DNA of 64,000 bases from UBA6623 sp965248235 (GTDB taxonomy: Bacteria > Acidobacteriota > Terriglobia > Bryobacterales > UBA6623), in contig CBDFIU010000002.1 of assembly GCA_965248235.1 (NCBI GenBank), forward strand, positions 124,001-188,000, written 5' to 3'. Under the pieces are notes generated by a model. That model was given only the letters and a program-made list of their open reading frames with translations, did not search any database and was not told the DNA's origin. Below, piece after piece: positions 1 to 9,131 of this stretch. The number at the start of each line of letters is the position of its first letter. Position 1 is the first letter of the stretch. Both the position numbers and the translations under genes were made by a program.

Positions 1-187
1 GCTTGTATTGGACACGCCCGAGAGGGAATGCGCGACCTCCCGAGTGGGCGAGCTGTTGATGGATCGGCTACGCCAGATCGACAAGGTGGCCTATGTCCGT
101 TTTGCGTCGGTCTACCGCGATTTTCAGGACGAAGCAGAATTCCTGTCCGAGCTTACCGATCTCATTAAGGGTAGAAAGTCCCAATAA
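1..187 (+). CDS. nrdR: Transcriptional repressor NrdR, C-terminal part
   Basis: The frame is open from base 2 to the TAA at 185-187 and gives 61 residues, including ERECATSRVGELLMDRL and KVAYVRFASVYRDFQD. The VAYVRFASVYRxF stretch is the hallmark of the end of the NrdR ATP-cone domain. NrdR is a zinc-ribbon plus ATP-cone repressor of ribonucleotide reductase genes that senses dATP/ATP. Only the C-terminal end is present; the zinc ribbon lies outside the window. The tail after the cone is short and ends in GRKSQ. No ribonucleotide reductase gene is seen in the window. Confidence 0.9.
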   Translation, partial: LVLDTPERECATSRVGELLMDRLRQIDKVAYVRFASVYRDFQDEAEFLSELTDLIKGRKSQ

Positions 188-579
188 GTGAATGAGATCG
201 GATAATTTTTTCGGCGGCCGGAAGGCCTCGTGCCGGCGTTCATAGGCCCCCTCGCGCCGATGGTTCTAGTACTACTACCGCCAGGTGTTTTAGTGTGAAT
301 TTTCCTATTGCAATTAGTGGAATTTTGAAAGATACTATATACGTAAAGCCCTACGGGTGAGTCGGGAAGAAGTATTTCTCACCCGGGTCCATGAGGCGGC
401 GAATCGGCACCCCAATCCCAAACGGACCGAAAGTGTCCAGGGAATCCGTCCTGCTCAGGAACAGCCGATTCCGCGCGACCCGGCAACATGTGTATTCGGA
501 CAGCCCTGTTTCACGACTCGGCTACCGACGTATCGTGGAACCGAAAAGGTCGATTGCCTAAACCAGAAACAGCAATGGA
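188..579 (+). promoter_or_regulatory. Non-coding leader before the sigma factor gene, with a possible promoter
   Basis: This 390-base gap between nrdR and the sigma factor gene has no convincing gene; the 91-residue frame starting at 357 has no family character. Bases 290-350 are clearly AT-richer than the surroundings. TTGCAA at 308-313 and TACTAT at 333-338 are possible -35 and -10 boxes, but the 19-base spacing is long. A transcript from here would have a leader of roughly 230 bases. No riboswitch fold was recognised. Confidence 0.3.
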
Positions 580-2163
580 TTGCTGCGCCGCAGCCAACCC
601 TTGAGTCCGGGAGGTCGTGTGGATCAGTTTGACGAGCAGTTTGTCGAAGCGGCGGAGACGGCCGCCCCTTTCCGAGACGGGTCCCCGTTTGTCAGCCCGA
701 GAAACGGCGATTCCGCCGACAGCCCCGAAACCGCGCCGGCGACGGAAGACACCGCCATCTATACGGATGATCCGGTTCGCGTCTACTTGCGGGAGATGGG
801 ATCGGTTCCGTTATTGACCCGCCAGGGCGAAGTGGATTTGGCCCGCCGCATGGAACGCGGCAAGAACCAAGTCTACCGCGCGCTGACGCGGTCGCGCCTC
901 ATTATCGAGGCTATTCTCGAAAAACACGAGGACATTAAGAAGGTCGACCGTATGGTCGATTCGATGTGCGTGATCGGGGACTACGAAGAAGGTTCACCCC
1001 AAAGGACGAGGAAGAGAAACCAAATTCGTCAGAAATTCGCCAAGGTTTCCCGCTGCGCCAAGCAAGCCCACAACACGTCGATCAAGCTTGAGAAAACGCC
1101 CAAACGGAACGTTCACGTTCGTCGCCGCATGGAGTGGAAATTGAGCCGCCAACGGATCAAGCTTTCCGCGGCGATCCAGGATATCCCCTTCCGACCGGCG
1201 AGCTGGGAGATTTTCGATCGGCGGCTGCGCGGCGTCAAGATGGAGATCGAGCCCTTAGCGCGAGAGCTGAGAGTACTGCAGCTGCGATCCCGTGAGGTGC
1301 GTTCGTCGGAGACGACGGCCGCGATTCGGGAAGTGCGGCGTGAAATGCGGCGGGCTGAAGAGAAATACGGCGTTGACTGGGCTCACTTGGAGACTACGGT
1401 TCGCCGCGTGGACCGCGGGGAAGACGAGGCGGAGCGAGCCAAGAAAGCTCTTGTTGAAGCCAACCTTCGGCTGGTGGTTTCGGTGGCGAAAAAGTACGTC
1501 AATCGCGGCCTGCATCTGTTGGATTTGATCCAAGAGGGCAATATCGGCCTGATGCGGGCGGCCGAGAAATTCGAATATCAGCGCGGCTACAAGTTTTCGA
1601 CCTACGCCACTTGGTGGATCCGGCAGGCGATCACCAGAGCCATCGCCGATCAATCGCGCACGATTCGTATTCCCGTTCATATGAACGAGAGCATGAACAA
1701 GTTTTTGCGGGCGTCGCGTGAACTGGAAAAGGAAAATGGGCGCACGCCGAGCAATGAAGAAATCGGCGACCGCATGGAAATCTCCGCCGAGAAGGTCCAG
1801 AAGCTCAAGACCATCTCGCGCGATCCGGTGTCGCTCGAAACGCCGGTCGGCCGTGACGGTGAGTCGGCGCTGGGCGATCTGCTCGAGGACCGCTGGGTAC
1901 GTTCACCGATCGAGTCGGTTGTCGATTCGAGCGTCCACGAAGAAACCGCCGACGTTCTCAAGACCTTGTCTCCCAAGGAAGAGAAAGTCATTCGCATGCG
2001 TTTTGGGATTGGTTGCGACAGAGAACATACGCTCGAGGAGATCGGGCAAGAGTTCACCGTCACGCGCGAACGCATTCGCCAGATCGAGGCCAAGGCCCTG
2101 CGGGCTCTGCGGGGCCCGGACCGCGCGCGCCGGTTGCGGGCGCTGATGGCGGCGAAGTTCTAA
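580..2163 (+). CDS. rpoD: Primary (housekeeping) RNA polymerase sigma-70 factor
   Basis: Directs RNA polymerase to housekeeping promoters. Region 1.2 (about residues 63-97) contains DDPVRVYLREMGSVPLLT. After a long charged non-conserved segment (about 100-285) comes region 2 (about 290-360) with NLRLVVSVAKKYVNRG, DLIQEGNIGLMRAAEKF and the -10 reading segment YATWWIRQAITRAI. Region 4 (about 455-520) holds the -35 helix-turn-helix TLEEIGQEFTVTRERIRQIE. The start is uncertain: the frame opens after a stop at 559-561, TTG at 580 is the first candidate, and GTG at 619 has GGGAGG close upstream (spacing 4). The full set of regions argues for the primary factor, not an alternative one. Confidence 0.93.
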   Translation: MLRRSQPLSPGGRVDQFDEQFVEAAETAAPFRDGSPFVSPRNGDSADSPETAPATEDTAIYTDDPVRVYLREMGSVPLLTRQGEVDLARRMERGKNQVYRALTRSRLIIEAILEKHEDIKKVDRMVDSMCVIGDYEEGSPQRTRKRNQIRQKFAKVSRCAKQAHNTSIKLEKTPKRNVHVRRRMEWKLSRQRIKLSAAIQDIPFRPASWEIFDRRLRGVKMEIEPLARELRVLQLRSREVRSSETTAAIREVRREMRRAEEKYGVDWAHLETTVRRVDRGEDEAERAKKALVEANLRLVVSVAKKYVNRGLHLLDLIQEGNIGLMRAAEKFEYQRGYKFSTYATWWIRQAITRAIADQSRTIRIPVHMNESMNKFLRASRELEKENGRTPSNEEIGDRMEISAEKVQKLKTISRDPVSLETPVGRDGESALGDLLEDRWVRSPIESVVDSSVHEETADVLKTLSPKEEKVIRMRFGIGCDREHTLEEIGQEFTVTRERIRQIEAKALRALRGPDRARRLRALMAAKF

Positions 2164-2194
2164 CCCGCCGGTCCGACAATACGAGTGGAAATTT

Positions 2195-2253
2195 CAGCCT
2201 GTCCTGGGTTCCGCCCTCGGCTTCACCCGGGTTATTCCCGCCGCCGCTTCGCT
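2195..2253. repeat. Dispersed repeat family A, copy 1 (divergent)
   Basis: Shares the order CTGGGTTCCGCC, GGCTTCACCC, GGTTATTCCCGCCGCCGCTT with the copies at 9011-9124, 16881-16986 and 58171-58263. It lies just past the sigma factor stop. The shared similarity seems to continue into TTCTCGAAGGTG (about 2259-2270), also seen after the 58 kb copy. Confidence 0.6.
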
Positions 2254-2283
2254 CTATTTCTCGAAGGTGTTTTGGAGCGGAAA

Positions 2284-2331
2284 GATGTCGCCAGGGGCGG
2301 CGGCGCGGCACGCGGAAGCGTGCGCCACGTC
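2284..2331. repeat. Dispersed palindromic repeat family C, copy 4 (partial)
   Basis: Contains GGCACGCGGAAGCGTGCGCC, a hairpin of GGCACGC against GCGTGCGCC. It matches the second hairpin of the copies at 20324-20373, 26917-26972 and 21065-21097; the first hairpin is degenerate here. It lies between the convergent sigma factor and TIGR03437 genes. Confidence 0.55.
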
Positions 2332-2378
2332 GGGGGCGGCGAAAGCCACCGATTTTCGCTTGCACTTGGGCCGGAATC

Positions 2379-4268
2379 TCAGAACCCGATCGAAATATCA
2401 GTGAAGCACGAGAATGCGTTGGTCGTGAAAACGGCCACCGGAATCGCCTCACCCGCAATCACCGGGCTCGGGATCGTAACATTCACCTGGTAAAGCCCCG
2501 CGAATCCGGGTGCCGCGCCGGCGAAGAATATCTCCCCCACTTCGCCCCCGAACAGCACTTGCAAGTTCGGATCAGTCACAAGCGCGAACGGATCTCCGGG
2601 CCCGGGAGCCCCATCCGCGATGGGAGGATCGAGCGCCCCCAATCCGGTTAGAAAGATGACGACGGTTTCGCCGGGTTCGGCGGGGTCTTCGACGGTCACG
2701 GGGCGGAAATCGGGGTGCGTGATGGTTCCGGGGCCGAAGCCGGTCTGCTCGGTGGAGAAGATGCTCGGGCTGGTGGCGGCAACGGGCACGCGAACGGAAT
2801 TCGAGTTCATGCCGTTGTTGTTGACCACAATCTCGGCGGAGTTCCCCGACACGCCGAAGGGCACCTGAAAATTGATTTGGCGATCGTTGACGAACAGCAG
2901 GGGCGCCGGCATGTTGTTGACTAGAACGCTGACACCGAGCAGGTCCGTTGGCAGCGGAATGACTTTATTGAGTTTTTCCGCGGGCGCCAAACCGGTTCCA
3001 AACAGCGAAACAATCGTTCCACCCGACACCGGAAAAGTGGGCGGTGCAAACGAAGCCGCATTGACCACGCCCAATGGCGAGAGAAAGACTCCGCCGCCGG
3101 TCGGTTCCGGCATACGAACACCGAAGAATACGCCGTGGAGGACTGACAGGTCGGTCTCCGCCAAGACTTGGGCCCCGAGGAAGGCCGGCGGCACCCCGCC
3201 CGCCGAAGGTCCCAAGGCCATGTTCGTGACAAAGGAGTCTTGGAAAGCCGCCAGGTGACCCGAGCCGTCGGCGTCAATGCGATAGGCCTGCAGCGCCCCG
3301 AAGTCGAGCGGGAATAAATCGAACCGCTGCCTTTGGGATAGAATCCCCGTACCCGCTCCGTTAGCGTGGATACCTCCAGCGGCCGACGTGTACCCATTCA
3401 CCAACCCTTGGCTGTCAATGCCGCGCTCGATCACCAACTCGGCGATCCAATAACTTCCTTCCCACGATGAGTCGTCCACCGTCACCTCGGGATTTTTTAC
3501 ACCGAGAAGAATGTCTCGCTCGCCCTCGGCTGTGGAAAAACCGATCAGGTAGTTCCCCATGGCGGACACAAAGATGTCGCGATCACCCGCGAGCAGATCG
3601 GCATCGGCTGCGAGTGAAAGCGTACCGCTTCCGTCCGCGTTGACGCCGTAGGTTACGTTCGGCAGGTTTTCGGTGAAATTGACATCGTCGAACACGGCAC
3701 TGTGCCCGATCAGGTCCGCTGCGGGAAAGCTTCCTTCTCCATCGGCGGTGAGCAGCGCGAAGGCGGTTGCGATGCCGTCGTCGGAACCGTCGGGCAACAT
3801 CATGGTCGACAGAGCATAGTTGCCGTTAACCGTCGCATTGCTCACGGCCGAAGTCGGAGCCCGCACGGCGACAAAGAGGTCATAGGAACCGTCGGCGGTC
3901 TCGGTCGAGGAGCCGAGAACGATCTCGGCGTCGGCACCTATGCGGGCGTTGACTTCGAGGTTGTTTTGGATCGGATTCGTCAAGACCGCGAAGGCATTGG
4001 TGTCAACGGCGTAGCTCCCCGCGCCCTCCGCGGCTAGGGCCGCGTCGCCGCCCGTGCCGATTCGTCCTTGGAAGGTATAGCCCCCAACGCCGTCGAAAGT
4101 CATCGTCCCCCCAAGGTTGCGGGCATTAGTCGCTCGACCGTTGTTGCCGGTCGAAATGAGCAAATGGACGAAATGGTATTTCCCCGAAAGCGTTCCGGCG
4201 TTGAAGAGCTGCGCCCGGGTCGTGATCGCGGACGACACCACAAGCAGCAGTAGGAGAAAGGGTCTCAT
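2379..4268 (-). CDS. Exported protein with Solibacter-type C-terminal domain (TIGR03437-like)
   Basis: About 629 residues from the ATG at 4268, chosen because MRPFLLLLLVVSSAITTRA is a good signal peptide; the frame is open a further 17 codons upstream. The middle part is a beta-rich repeat region with recurring DGxGxY patterns (for example DGVGGYTFQG, DGSYDLFVAV, DGEGSFPAAD). From about residue 396 the C-terminal domain reads GVVNAASFAPP, GTIVSLFGTGLAP, NDRQINFQVPFG and VIFLTGLGALDPPIADG, the recognisable order of the acidobacterial TIGR03437 domain. Function unknown; a secreted or surface adhesive role is inference only. It is convergent with the sigma factor gene. A broken relative lies at 41430-41995. 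Confidence 0.85.
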   Translation of the reverse strand: MRPFLLLLLVVSSAITTRAQLFNAGTLSGKYHFVHLLISTGNNGRATNARNLGGTMTFDGVGGYTFQGRIGTGGDAALAAEGAGSYAVDTNAFAVLTNPIQNNLEVNARIGADAEIVLGSSTETADGSYDLFVAVRAPTSAVSNATVNGNYALSTMMLPDGSDDGIATAFALLTADGEGSFPAADLIGHSAVFDDVNFTENLPNVTYGVNADGSGTLSLAADADLLAGDRDIFVSAMGNYLIGFSTAEGERDILLGVKNPEVTVDDSSWEGSYWIAELVIERGIDSQGLVNGYTSAAGGIHANGAGTGILSQRQRFDLFPLDFGALQAYRIDADGSGHLAAFQDSFVTNMALGPSAGGVPPAFLGAQVLAETDLSVLHGVFFGVRMPEPTGGGVFLSPLGVVNAASFAPPTFPVSGGTIVSLFGTGLAPAEKLNKVIPLPTDLLGVSVLVNNMPAPLLFVNDRQINFQVPFGVSGNSAEIVVNNNGMNSNSVRVPVAATSPSIFSTEQTGFGPGTITHPDFRPVTVEDPAEPGETVVIFLTGLGALDPPIADGAPGPGDPFALVTDPNLQVLFGGEVGEIFFAGAAPGFAGLYQVNVTIPSPVIAGEAIPVAVFTTNAFSCFTDISIGF

Positions 4269-4504
4269 GGGATTCAGCCCTGAAAACATGGACGTGAGAC
4301 GAAACATTGCGGGGTACATGCCGTTTGGTCCGCCGTTACTATCGTAACGAACCGACTACCGTGCCTCACTCCGAGCAAGCCGGCACCATACCCGGCGCGG
4401 CGTGCCGCGACGCCCTCCTAATTTAGACCAACCCGGGAAGCCCGCGAAAGTTGCGCCGGCGGGCGGGGTCTCTCGTAGGCGTCCCGATACAATGAAACAT
4501 CCTC

Positions 4505-5974
4505 ATGAAAACGAGACTTGCTTCGTCACCACCCGAACAAATCAAGGCGGATACCGTGGTTTTCTTTCTGTCGGAGGCTGCCGAGGGGGCTACTCCGCCC
4601 GGCGCTGATCTGGACGCGGCGACGGACGGCTTAGTGAGTGAACTCCATGCCCGCGGCGAGTTCACCGGGAAACTGTTCGAAACAGCTTTATTGCATCGTC
4701 CGGGGGGCTTTGAAGCTCAACGGCTGCTGTTGGTCGGCACGGGCCCCAGCGAGGAGCTCACGTCGTCAAAGCTGCGGCAAGCGGCCGGCGCGGCGTTGCG
4801 TTTCGCCAAGAAGAAAGGCGTGCGGCGCCTTGCGCTGGTGCCGCCGGGGGAGCCGGCCGCCGGTAACGCCGTGCAAAGCGTGACGGAAGGCGCTCTGTTG
4901 GGCGACTACGAGCCCGACGTTTATCACACCGAGCGCAAAGCCCCGAAAACAATCGAGGAAATGACCGTGGTCGCCCGAGACGACGTCGAAGACCGCTTCG
5001 GTGCCGCCGCGGCGATTGCGGAGGCGCAGAATTTTGCTCGGAATTTGGTCAACGAGCCCGGCAATCTGTTGACGCCCATGCGGCTGGCGGATCATGCCCG
5101 AGAGATGGCCGCCGAAGCCGGTCTGGAAATCGATGTCCTCGATCGCGGCCGAATCGAGGCGTTGAAGATGGGTGCGCTGCTGGGCGTGGCGCGGGGAAGC
5201 GCCGAGCCGCCGGTGCTGATGGTCGTAAAATACCGGCCCGAAAATCCGGGATCGACGACCCATCTCGGCTTGGTCGGCAAAGCGGTCACTTTCGACACAG
5301 GCGGCATTTCGTTGAAGCCGGCAACGGATATGGGCCGCATGAAATACGACATGGCGGGGGGCGCGGCCATGCTCGGCGCGATGCAAGCCCTGGCCGCCCT
5401 CAAGCCTCGCATCGCGGTGACCGCGATCGTCCCGTCGGTGGAGAACATGCCGGGACCCGAAGCGCAACGTCCCGGCGACGTCGTGACATCGATGGCTGGC
5501 AAGACGATCGAGATCATCAACACCGACGCCGAGGGACGGCTCATTCTCGCCGACGCCCTGAGCTATGCCGAGCAACTCGGATGCACGCATCTCGTCGACG
5601 CCGCGACGCTGACCGGATCGATTGTCGTCGCGCTCGGCCGTGAACGAGTCGGCGCTTTCACGAACTCCGACGCGTGGCTCGATGAAGTGATGAAGGCCGC
5701 GGACACAGCCGGCGAAAAGTTCTGGCGGATGCCCTTGGACGAGGAATACAAGGAGAACATCCGCAGCCCGATTGCCGATCTGGCCAATAGCGGACCGCGC
5801 TGGGGCGGCTCGGTCACAGCCGCGATGTTCCTCAAGGCGTTTGCTGATCCGCTGCCTTGGGTGCATCTCGACATCGCGGGAACGGCTTGGCTTGAAGACG
5901 AGAAGCCGTATGCATCCAAGGGGCCGAGCGGCGTCGCACTGCGAACGCTGACGGCGCTGGCGATGCAGTTGTAA
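4505..5974 (+). CDS. pepA: Leucyl aminopeptidase, M17 family
   Basis: Cytosolic two-metal aminopeptidase that releases N-terminal residues in peptide turnover; the family forms hexamers. The 489-residue length is typical. The N-terminal half (to about 165) is the macro-like domain. The catalytic half has the metal and lysine motif VGKAVTFDTGGISLKP near residues 257-272, the second motif KYDMAGGAAMLGAM, and the M17 signature NTDAEGRLILADAL near 338-351. ATG at 4505 is used. The gene stands alone between divergent TIGR03437 and downstream threonine synthase genes. Confidence 0.95.
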   Translation: MKTRLASSPPEQIKADTVVFFLSEAAEGATPPGADLDAATDGLVSELHARGEFTGKLFETALLHRPGGFEAQRLLLVGTGPSEELTSSKLRQAAGAALRFAKKKGVRRLALVPPGEPAAGNAVQSVTEGALLGDYEPDVYHTERKAPKTIEEMTVVARDDVEDRFGAAAAIAEAQNFARNLVNEPGNLLTPMRLADHAREMAAEAGLEIDVLDRGRIEALKMGALLGVARGSAEPPVLMVVKYRPENPGSTTHLGLVGKAVTFDTGGISLKPATDMGRMKYDMAGGAAMLGAMQALAALKPRIAVTAIVPSVENMPGPEAQRPGDVVTSMAGKTIEIINTDAEGRLILADALSYAEQLGCTHLVDAATLTGSIVVALGRERVGAFTNSDAWLDEVMKAADTAGEKFWRMPLDEEYKENIRSPIADLANSGPRWGGSVTAAMFLKAFADPLPWVHLDIAGTAWLEDEKPYASKGPSGVALRTLTALAMQL

Positions 5975-6105
5975 ATCACGCCGCTGGTACCATGAGAAAC
6001 TGCGGTCCGCTGAGCGGCGGCTCTTCATCCCCTATTGGGTCGCCTTGAACGCCTTGTCGCTCCGAAACTCGCCCGGATCCTTTATCGGATGATCCTTCAA
6101 CTGTT

Positions 6106-7428
6106 GTGTCCAGACCGCGCGCTCAATTGATCTGCTACGACCCCGCTTGCGGGAAGCGTTTTTCCGTCGATGAGGTCCTATACCAGTGCCCCTCGTGCGG
6201 CTCGCTACTCGAAACGGAGAACGATTTCTCGGATATCGATGCCGCGGAGTTGCAACGCTGTTGGCGGCAGAGGCGATTGAGCCGCGATCCGCTCGACGTC
6301 AGCGGCGTGTGGCACTACCGCGAGATTCTGCCCTTCGTCGAGGACCTTCGTCATGTGGTGACGTTGACCGAGGGCAACACGCTGCTACTCGACGCACCGC
6401 GCGCGGCCGAATATGGCGGGCTCGACAGGATTCAATTCAAGCACCAAGGCTACAATCCGACCGGGTCGTTCAAAGACAACGGTATGACCGCCGGCGTCAC
6501 GCAAGCCGCCAAGCTGGGCATGAAGCGCGTGGTGTGTGTGTCGACCGGCAACACATCGGCGTCGATGGCCGCCTACGCGGCCGCCGCCGAGATGCAGGCG
6601 ATCATTTTCATTCCCCACGGCAACATCGCCTACGGGAAGTTGGCGCAGGCGCTCGAATACGGCGCCCTGACGCTGCAAGTGGAAGCGAACTTCGATCAGA
6701 TCCTGGCCTTGGTGCGGGAATTGACCGAGCAGTCGGACATCTACCTGCTCAACTCGATCAACCCCTTCCGTATTGAAGGGCAAAAAACAATCGTCGTCGA
6801 AATGCTCGACCAGCGAGGCTGGAACGTGCCGGATTGGATCGTGATGCCGGGTGGCAATCTCGGGAACGTGTCGGCCTTGGGCAAGGGCCTGCGGGAACTC
6901 GAGCAGATCGGTTTGATCGACAAGGCTCCTCGCATTGCCGTAATTCAGGCCGAAGGTTCGGCGCCTTTCGAGGAACTTTTCCGCCGGGGAGAAGGCCCGC
7001 TGAAGCCGGTCGAAAATCCCGAGACACTCGCGACCGCCATTCGGATCGGCGCGCCGATTTCCTGGCCCAAGGCACTGCACGAGGTAACGAGTCGGCAAGG
7101 GACGGTCGAGAAGGTGAGCGAACAGGAGATCGCCGACGCCAAGGCCATGATCGGTCGCTGCGGCATCGGCTGTGAACCGGCGTCGGCGGCAACACTGGCG
7201 GGAATTCGTAAGCTAACGGCGGCCGGAACGATTTTGAGAGACGCCGACGTCGTAGCCGTTTTGACAGGGCACTTGTTGAAAGACCCGGATTTCGTTTATC
7301 GATACCACACCGGGCAACTCAAAACTCCGAGCGACGAGGCTCTCACATCAACTTTCGGCAACAAGCCGGTTGTGATGCCGAATGACGCCGGGCGGATCGC
7401 CGATTTTCTGGACGACAACTCGCTGTAG
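6106..7428 (+). CDS. thrC: Threonine synthase
   Basis: PLP enzyme converting O-phosphohomoserine to threonine. The protein has 440 residues. An N-terminal four-cysteine ribbon (CYDPACGKRF, then CPSCG) is typical of the longer cytosolic-type synthases. The PLP lysine is in GYNPTGSFKDNGM (about K123). CVSTGNTSASMAAYAAA is the cofactor phosphate-contact region, and MPGGNLGNVSALGKGL is the late glycine loop. Start is GTG at 6106 with no clear ribosome site. No hom or thrB gene is adjacent, so the threonine pathway is not clustered here. Confidence 0.92.
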   Translation: MSRPRAQLICYDPACGKRFSVDEVLYQCPSCGSLLETENDFSDIDAAELQRCWRQRRLSRDPLDVSGVWHYREILPFVEDLRHVVTLTEGNTLLLDAPRAAEYGGLDRIQFKHQGYNPTGSFKDNGMTAGVTQAAKLGMKRVVCVSTGNTSASMAAYAAAAEMQAIIFIPHGNIAYGKLAQALEYGALTLQVEANFDQILALVRELTEQSDIYLLNSINPFRIEGQKTIVVEMLDQRGWNVPDWIVMPGGNLGNVSALGKGLRELEQIGLIDKAPRIAVIQAEGSAPFEELFRRGEGPLKPVENPETLATAIRIGAPISWPKALHEVTSRQGTVEKVSEQEIADAKAMIGRCGIGCEPASAATLAGIRKLTAAGTILRDADVVAVLTGHLLKDPDFVYRYHTGQLKTPSDEALTSTFGNKPVVMPNDAGRIADFLDDNSL

Positions 7429-7464
7429 AGCCGGCACAAACGCGAATGTTTGTTGCTCCGGGAT

Positions 7465-8967
7465 TTACTCCGCACCGGTGATCTTGAAGGTGTAGGCGAA
7501 GCGGCTGGGGAGTTTCTCGACCCCCAGCGAGGGTGGGCGGATGGCGATGCCGTCTTTGGTTTTGCGCCAACCCAGACGCCCCTCGACACCCAGCATCGTG
7601 ACGACCGTGTCATCGGAGGCTGTCACGTCCTTGAGCAGCAACTCATGCTGGGGCCAAAAAGGCGTCACGGCATACAGCGCATCGTGCTTCCTGGTGAAGA
7701 ACACCTGCTTCACGGCCTTGCCGCCCTTCGGCTCGGCGCCGGCGAGTTCCAGAATGTCGTACTTCTCTTGAAAGTGGCTGTATTGGAAGCTCGGCTGTTC
7801 GCCTTCACTCCACTGCGCTTGATGCTTCCAGGTCGTCGTCCCGTAAATCGCTTCGCCGTTGACATCGAGCCAGCGTCCCATCGCGATCAGGCGATCCTGC
7901 ATGATCTCGGGGATGCGTCCGTCGGCGGTGGGGCCGACATCGAGCAGCAGATTCCCGCCGCGGCTTACGAGATCGACCAGCATCCAGATCAGTTCTTTTT
8001 CGCTTCGGTAATTGCTCAGCGGTTCGTTGCGATTGTAGCCGTACGACATACCCATACCGCGATTCTCTTCCCACGGGTGCGAGGCGTCTTTCATCCCCGC
8101 GCCGTACTCGGTGGTGAAGTAGTCGCCGTGTTTGTGGCGCGCTTCCTTGCCCCAACGGTCGTTGACGACGACTTCATCGCGGCTGGGGGATTCGTTGAAG
8201 AGCCAGGCAAGCATCTCGGTGCTCTTCCATTTGTCGTGCACCATGTCCCACTCGCCGTCACTGAAGATGACGGACGGTTTGTAACGCGTGACAACGTCTT
8301 TGAACTGCGGGAGCATGTGCTCTTCGACAAAACGCTCGCGGTCGCTGATCCAGAGCGGATTGAACCACTCATAGAGCGAGTAGTAGAAGCCCATCTTGAG
8401 GCCCGCTTCGCGCACGCTGTCGCCCAGGTCGCCGAGCAAATCGCGCTTGGGGCCGATGTCGACGCTATTCCATGGGCGTCCCCAGGTCTTGTTGGCCTCT
8501 TCGCTCTTGAACAGACAGAAGCCGTCGTGGTGCTTCGAGGTCAGCACGACGTACTTGGCCCCGGAGCGCTTGAAGATATCGGCCCACTCGTCGGGGTTGA
8601 ACATCTCGGCGCGGAAGTCGGGCGCGAATTCTTGGTAGGGGAAGTCCTTCCCGTAAACGCGCTCGTGGAACGCCTTGGTCACCTGGTGGTTGCGCTTGCG
8701 CGTGTCGCTCGATTCGGAATGATCGCCCTTGAGCGCGTGCCAATACCATTCCGAGTAGGACTCGGGCGAAGAAAAGGCCGGCACTGAGTAGACACCCCAG
8801 TGAATGAAGATGCCGAACTTGGCGTCGGGGTACCAGCCGGGCATCGGGCGCGAATCGAGGGATTCCCAGTTGGGTTCGTATTTCGCGGGTGGCTCGGCGT
8901 GAAGGGCGGGGATGGACGCCGAGGCCAGGAGGGTCGTGAGTAGGACGAAACGAATCGATGAGAACAC
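7465..8967 (-). CDS. Secreted alpha-L-fucosidase, GH29 family
   Basis: Retaining exo-fucosidase that removes terminal alpha-L-fucose from glycans. I choose GTG at 8967: AAGGA sits 7 bases upstream, and the product begins VFSSIRFVLLTTLLASASIP, a signal peptide that ends before AEPP. The frame is open to 9066. The catalytic barrel has KFGIFIHWGVYSVPAF, GAKYVVLTSKHHDGFCLF and KPSVIFSDGEWDM; the Asp of the last (about residue 237) fits the GH29 nucleophile. LLLDVGPTADGRIPE is also a family signature. The C-terminal beta domain follows. About 500 residues, normal for the family. Confidence 0.92.
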   Translation of the reverse strand: MFSSIRFVLLTTLLASASIPALHAEPPAKYEPNWESLDSRPMPGWYPDAKFGIFIHWGVYSVPAFSSPESYSEWYWHALKGDHSESSDTRKRNHQVTKAFHERVYGKDFPYQEFAPDFRAEMFNPDEWADIFKRSGAKYVVLTSKHHDGFCLFKSEEANKTWGRPWNSVDIGPKRDLLGDLGDSVREAGLKMGFYYSLYEWFNPLWISDRERFVEEHMLPQFKDVVTRYKPSVIFSDGEWDMVHDKWKSTEMLAWLFNESPSRDEVVVNDRWGKEARHKHGDYFTTEYGAGMKDASHPWEENRGMGMSYGYNRNEPLSNYRSEKELIWMLVDLVSRGGNLLLDVGPTADGRIPEIMQDRLIAMGRWLDVNGEAIYGTTTWKHQAQWSEGEQPSFQYSHFQEKYDILELAGAEPKGGKAVKQVFFTRKHDALYAVTPFWPQHELLLKDVTASDDTVVTMLGVEGRLGWRKTKDGIAIRPPSLGVEKLPSRFAYTFKITGAE

Positions 8968-9010
8968 AGGGTAATCCTTGTGATGCTGTGAGAGACGGGT
9001 CCATTCTTTA

Positions 9011-9124
9011 GTTCCCGCCGCCCTGTCAGGGCTCAACGTTGCTAGATTCCAAACGTTGGATTCCAAACCTAGGGTTCCGCCGTTCCGGCTCCACCCTAGG
9101 CTATAATCCCGCCGCCGCTTCGCG
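9011..9124. repeat. Dispersed repeat family A, copy 2
   Basis: Starts GTTCCCGCCGCCCTGTCAGG and ends CCGCCGCCGCTTCGCG. Between these are GGGTTCCGCCGTTCCGGCTC and CACCCTAGGCTATAATCCC. A tandem pair, ATTCCAAACGTTGG then ATTCCAAACCTAGG, interrupts the middle. It fills the gap between the fucosidase and the beta-propeller gene. Confidence 0.75.
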
Positions 9125-9131
9125 ACTCCAA

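Noticed and set aside
357..632. 91-residue frame in front of the sigma factor gene
   Set aside because: No family character and overlaps the sigma factor start; more likely leader sequence.
4766..6028. 420-residue minus-strand reading frame over the aminopeptidase gene
   Set aside because: Antisense shadow of pepA; its composition (His, Arg, Gly rich) and lack of motifs are typical of GC-rich antisense frames.
7450..8787. 445-residue plus-strand reading frame over the fucosidase gene
   Set aside because: Antisense to a clear GH29 gene with an excellent ribosome site; no family features.
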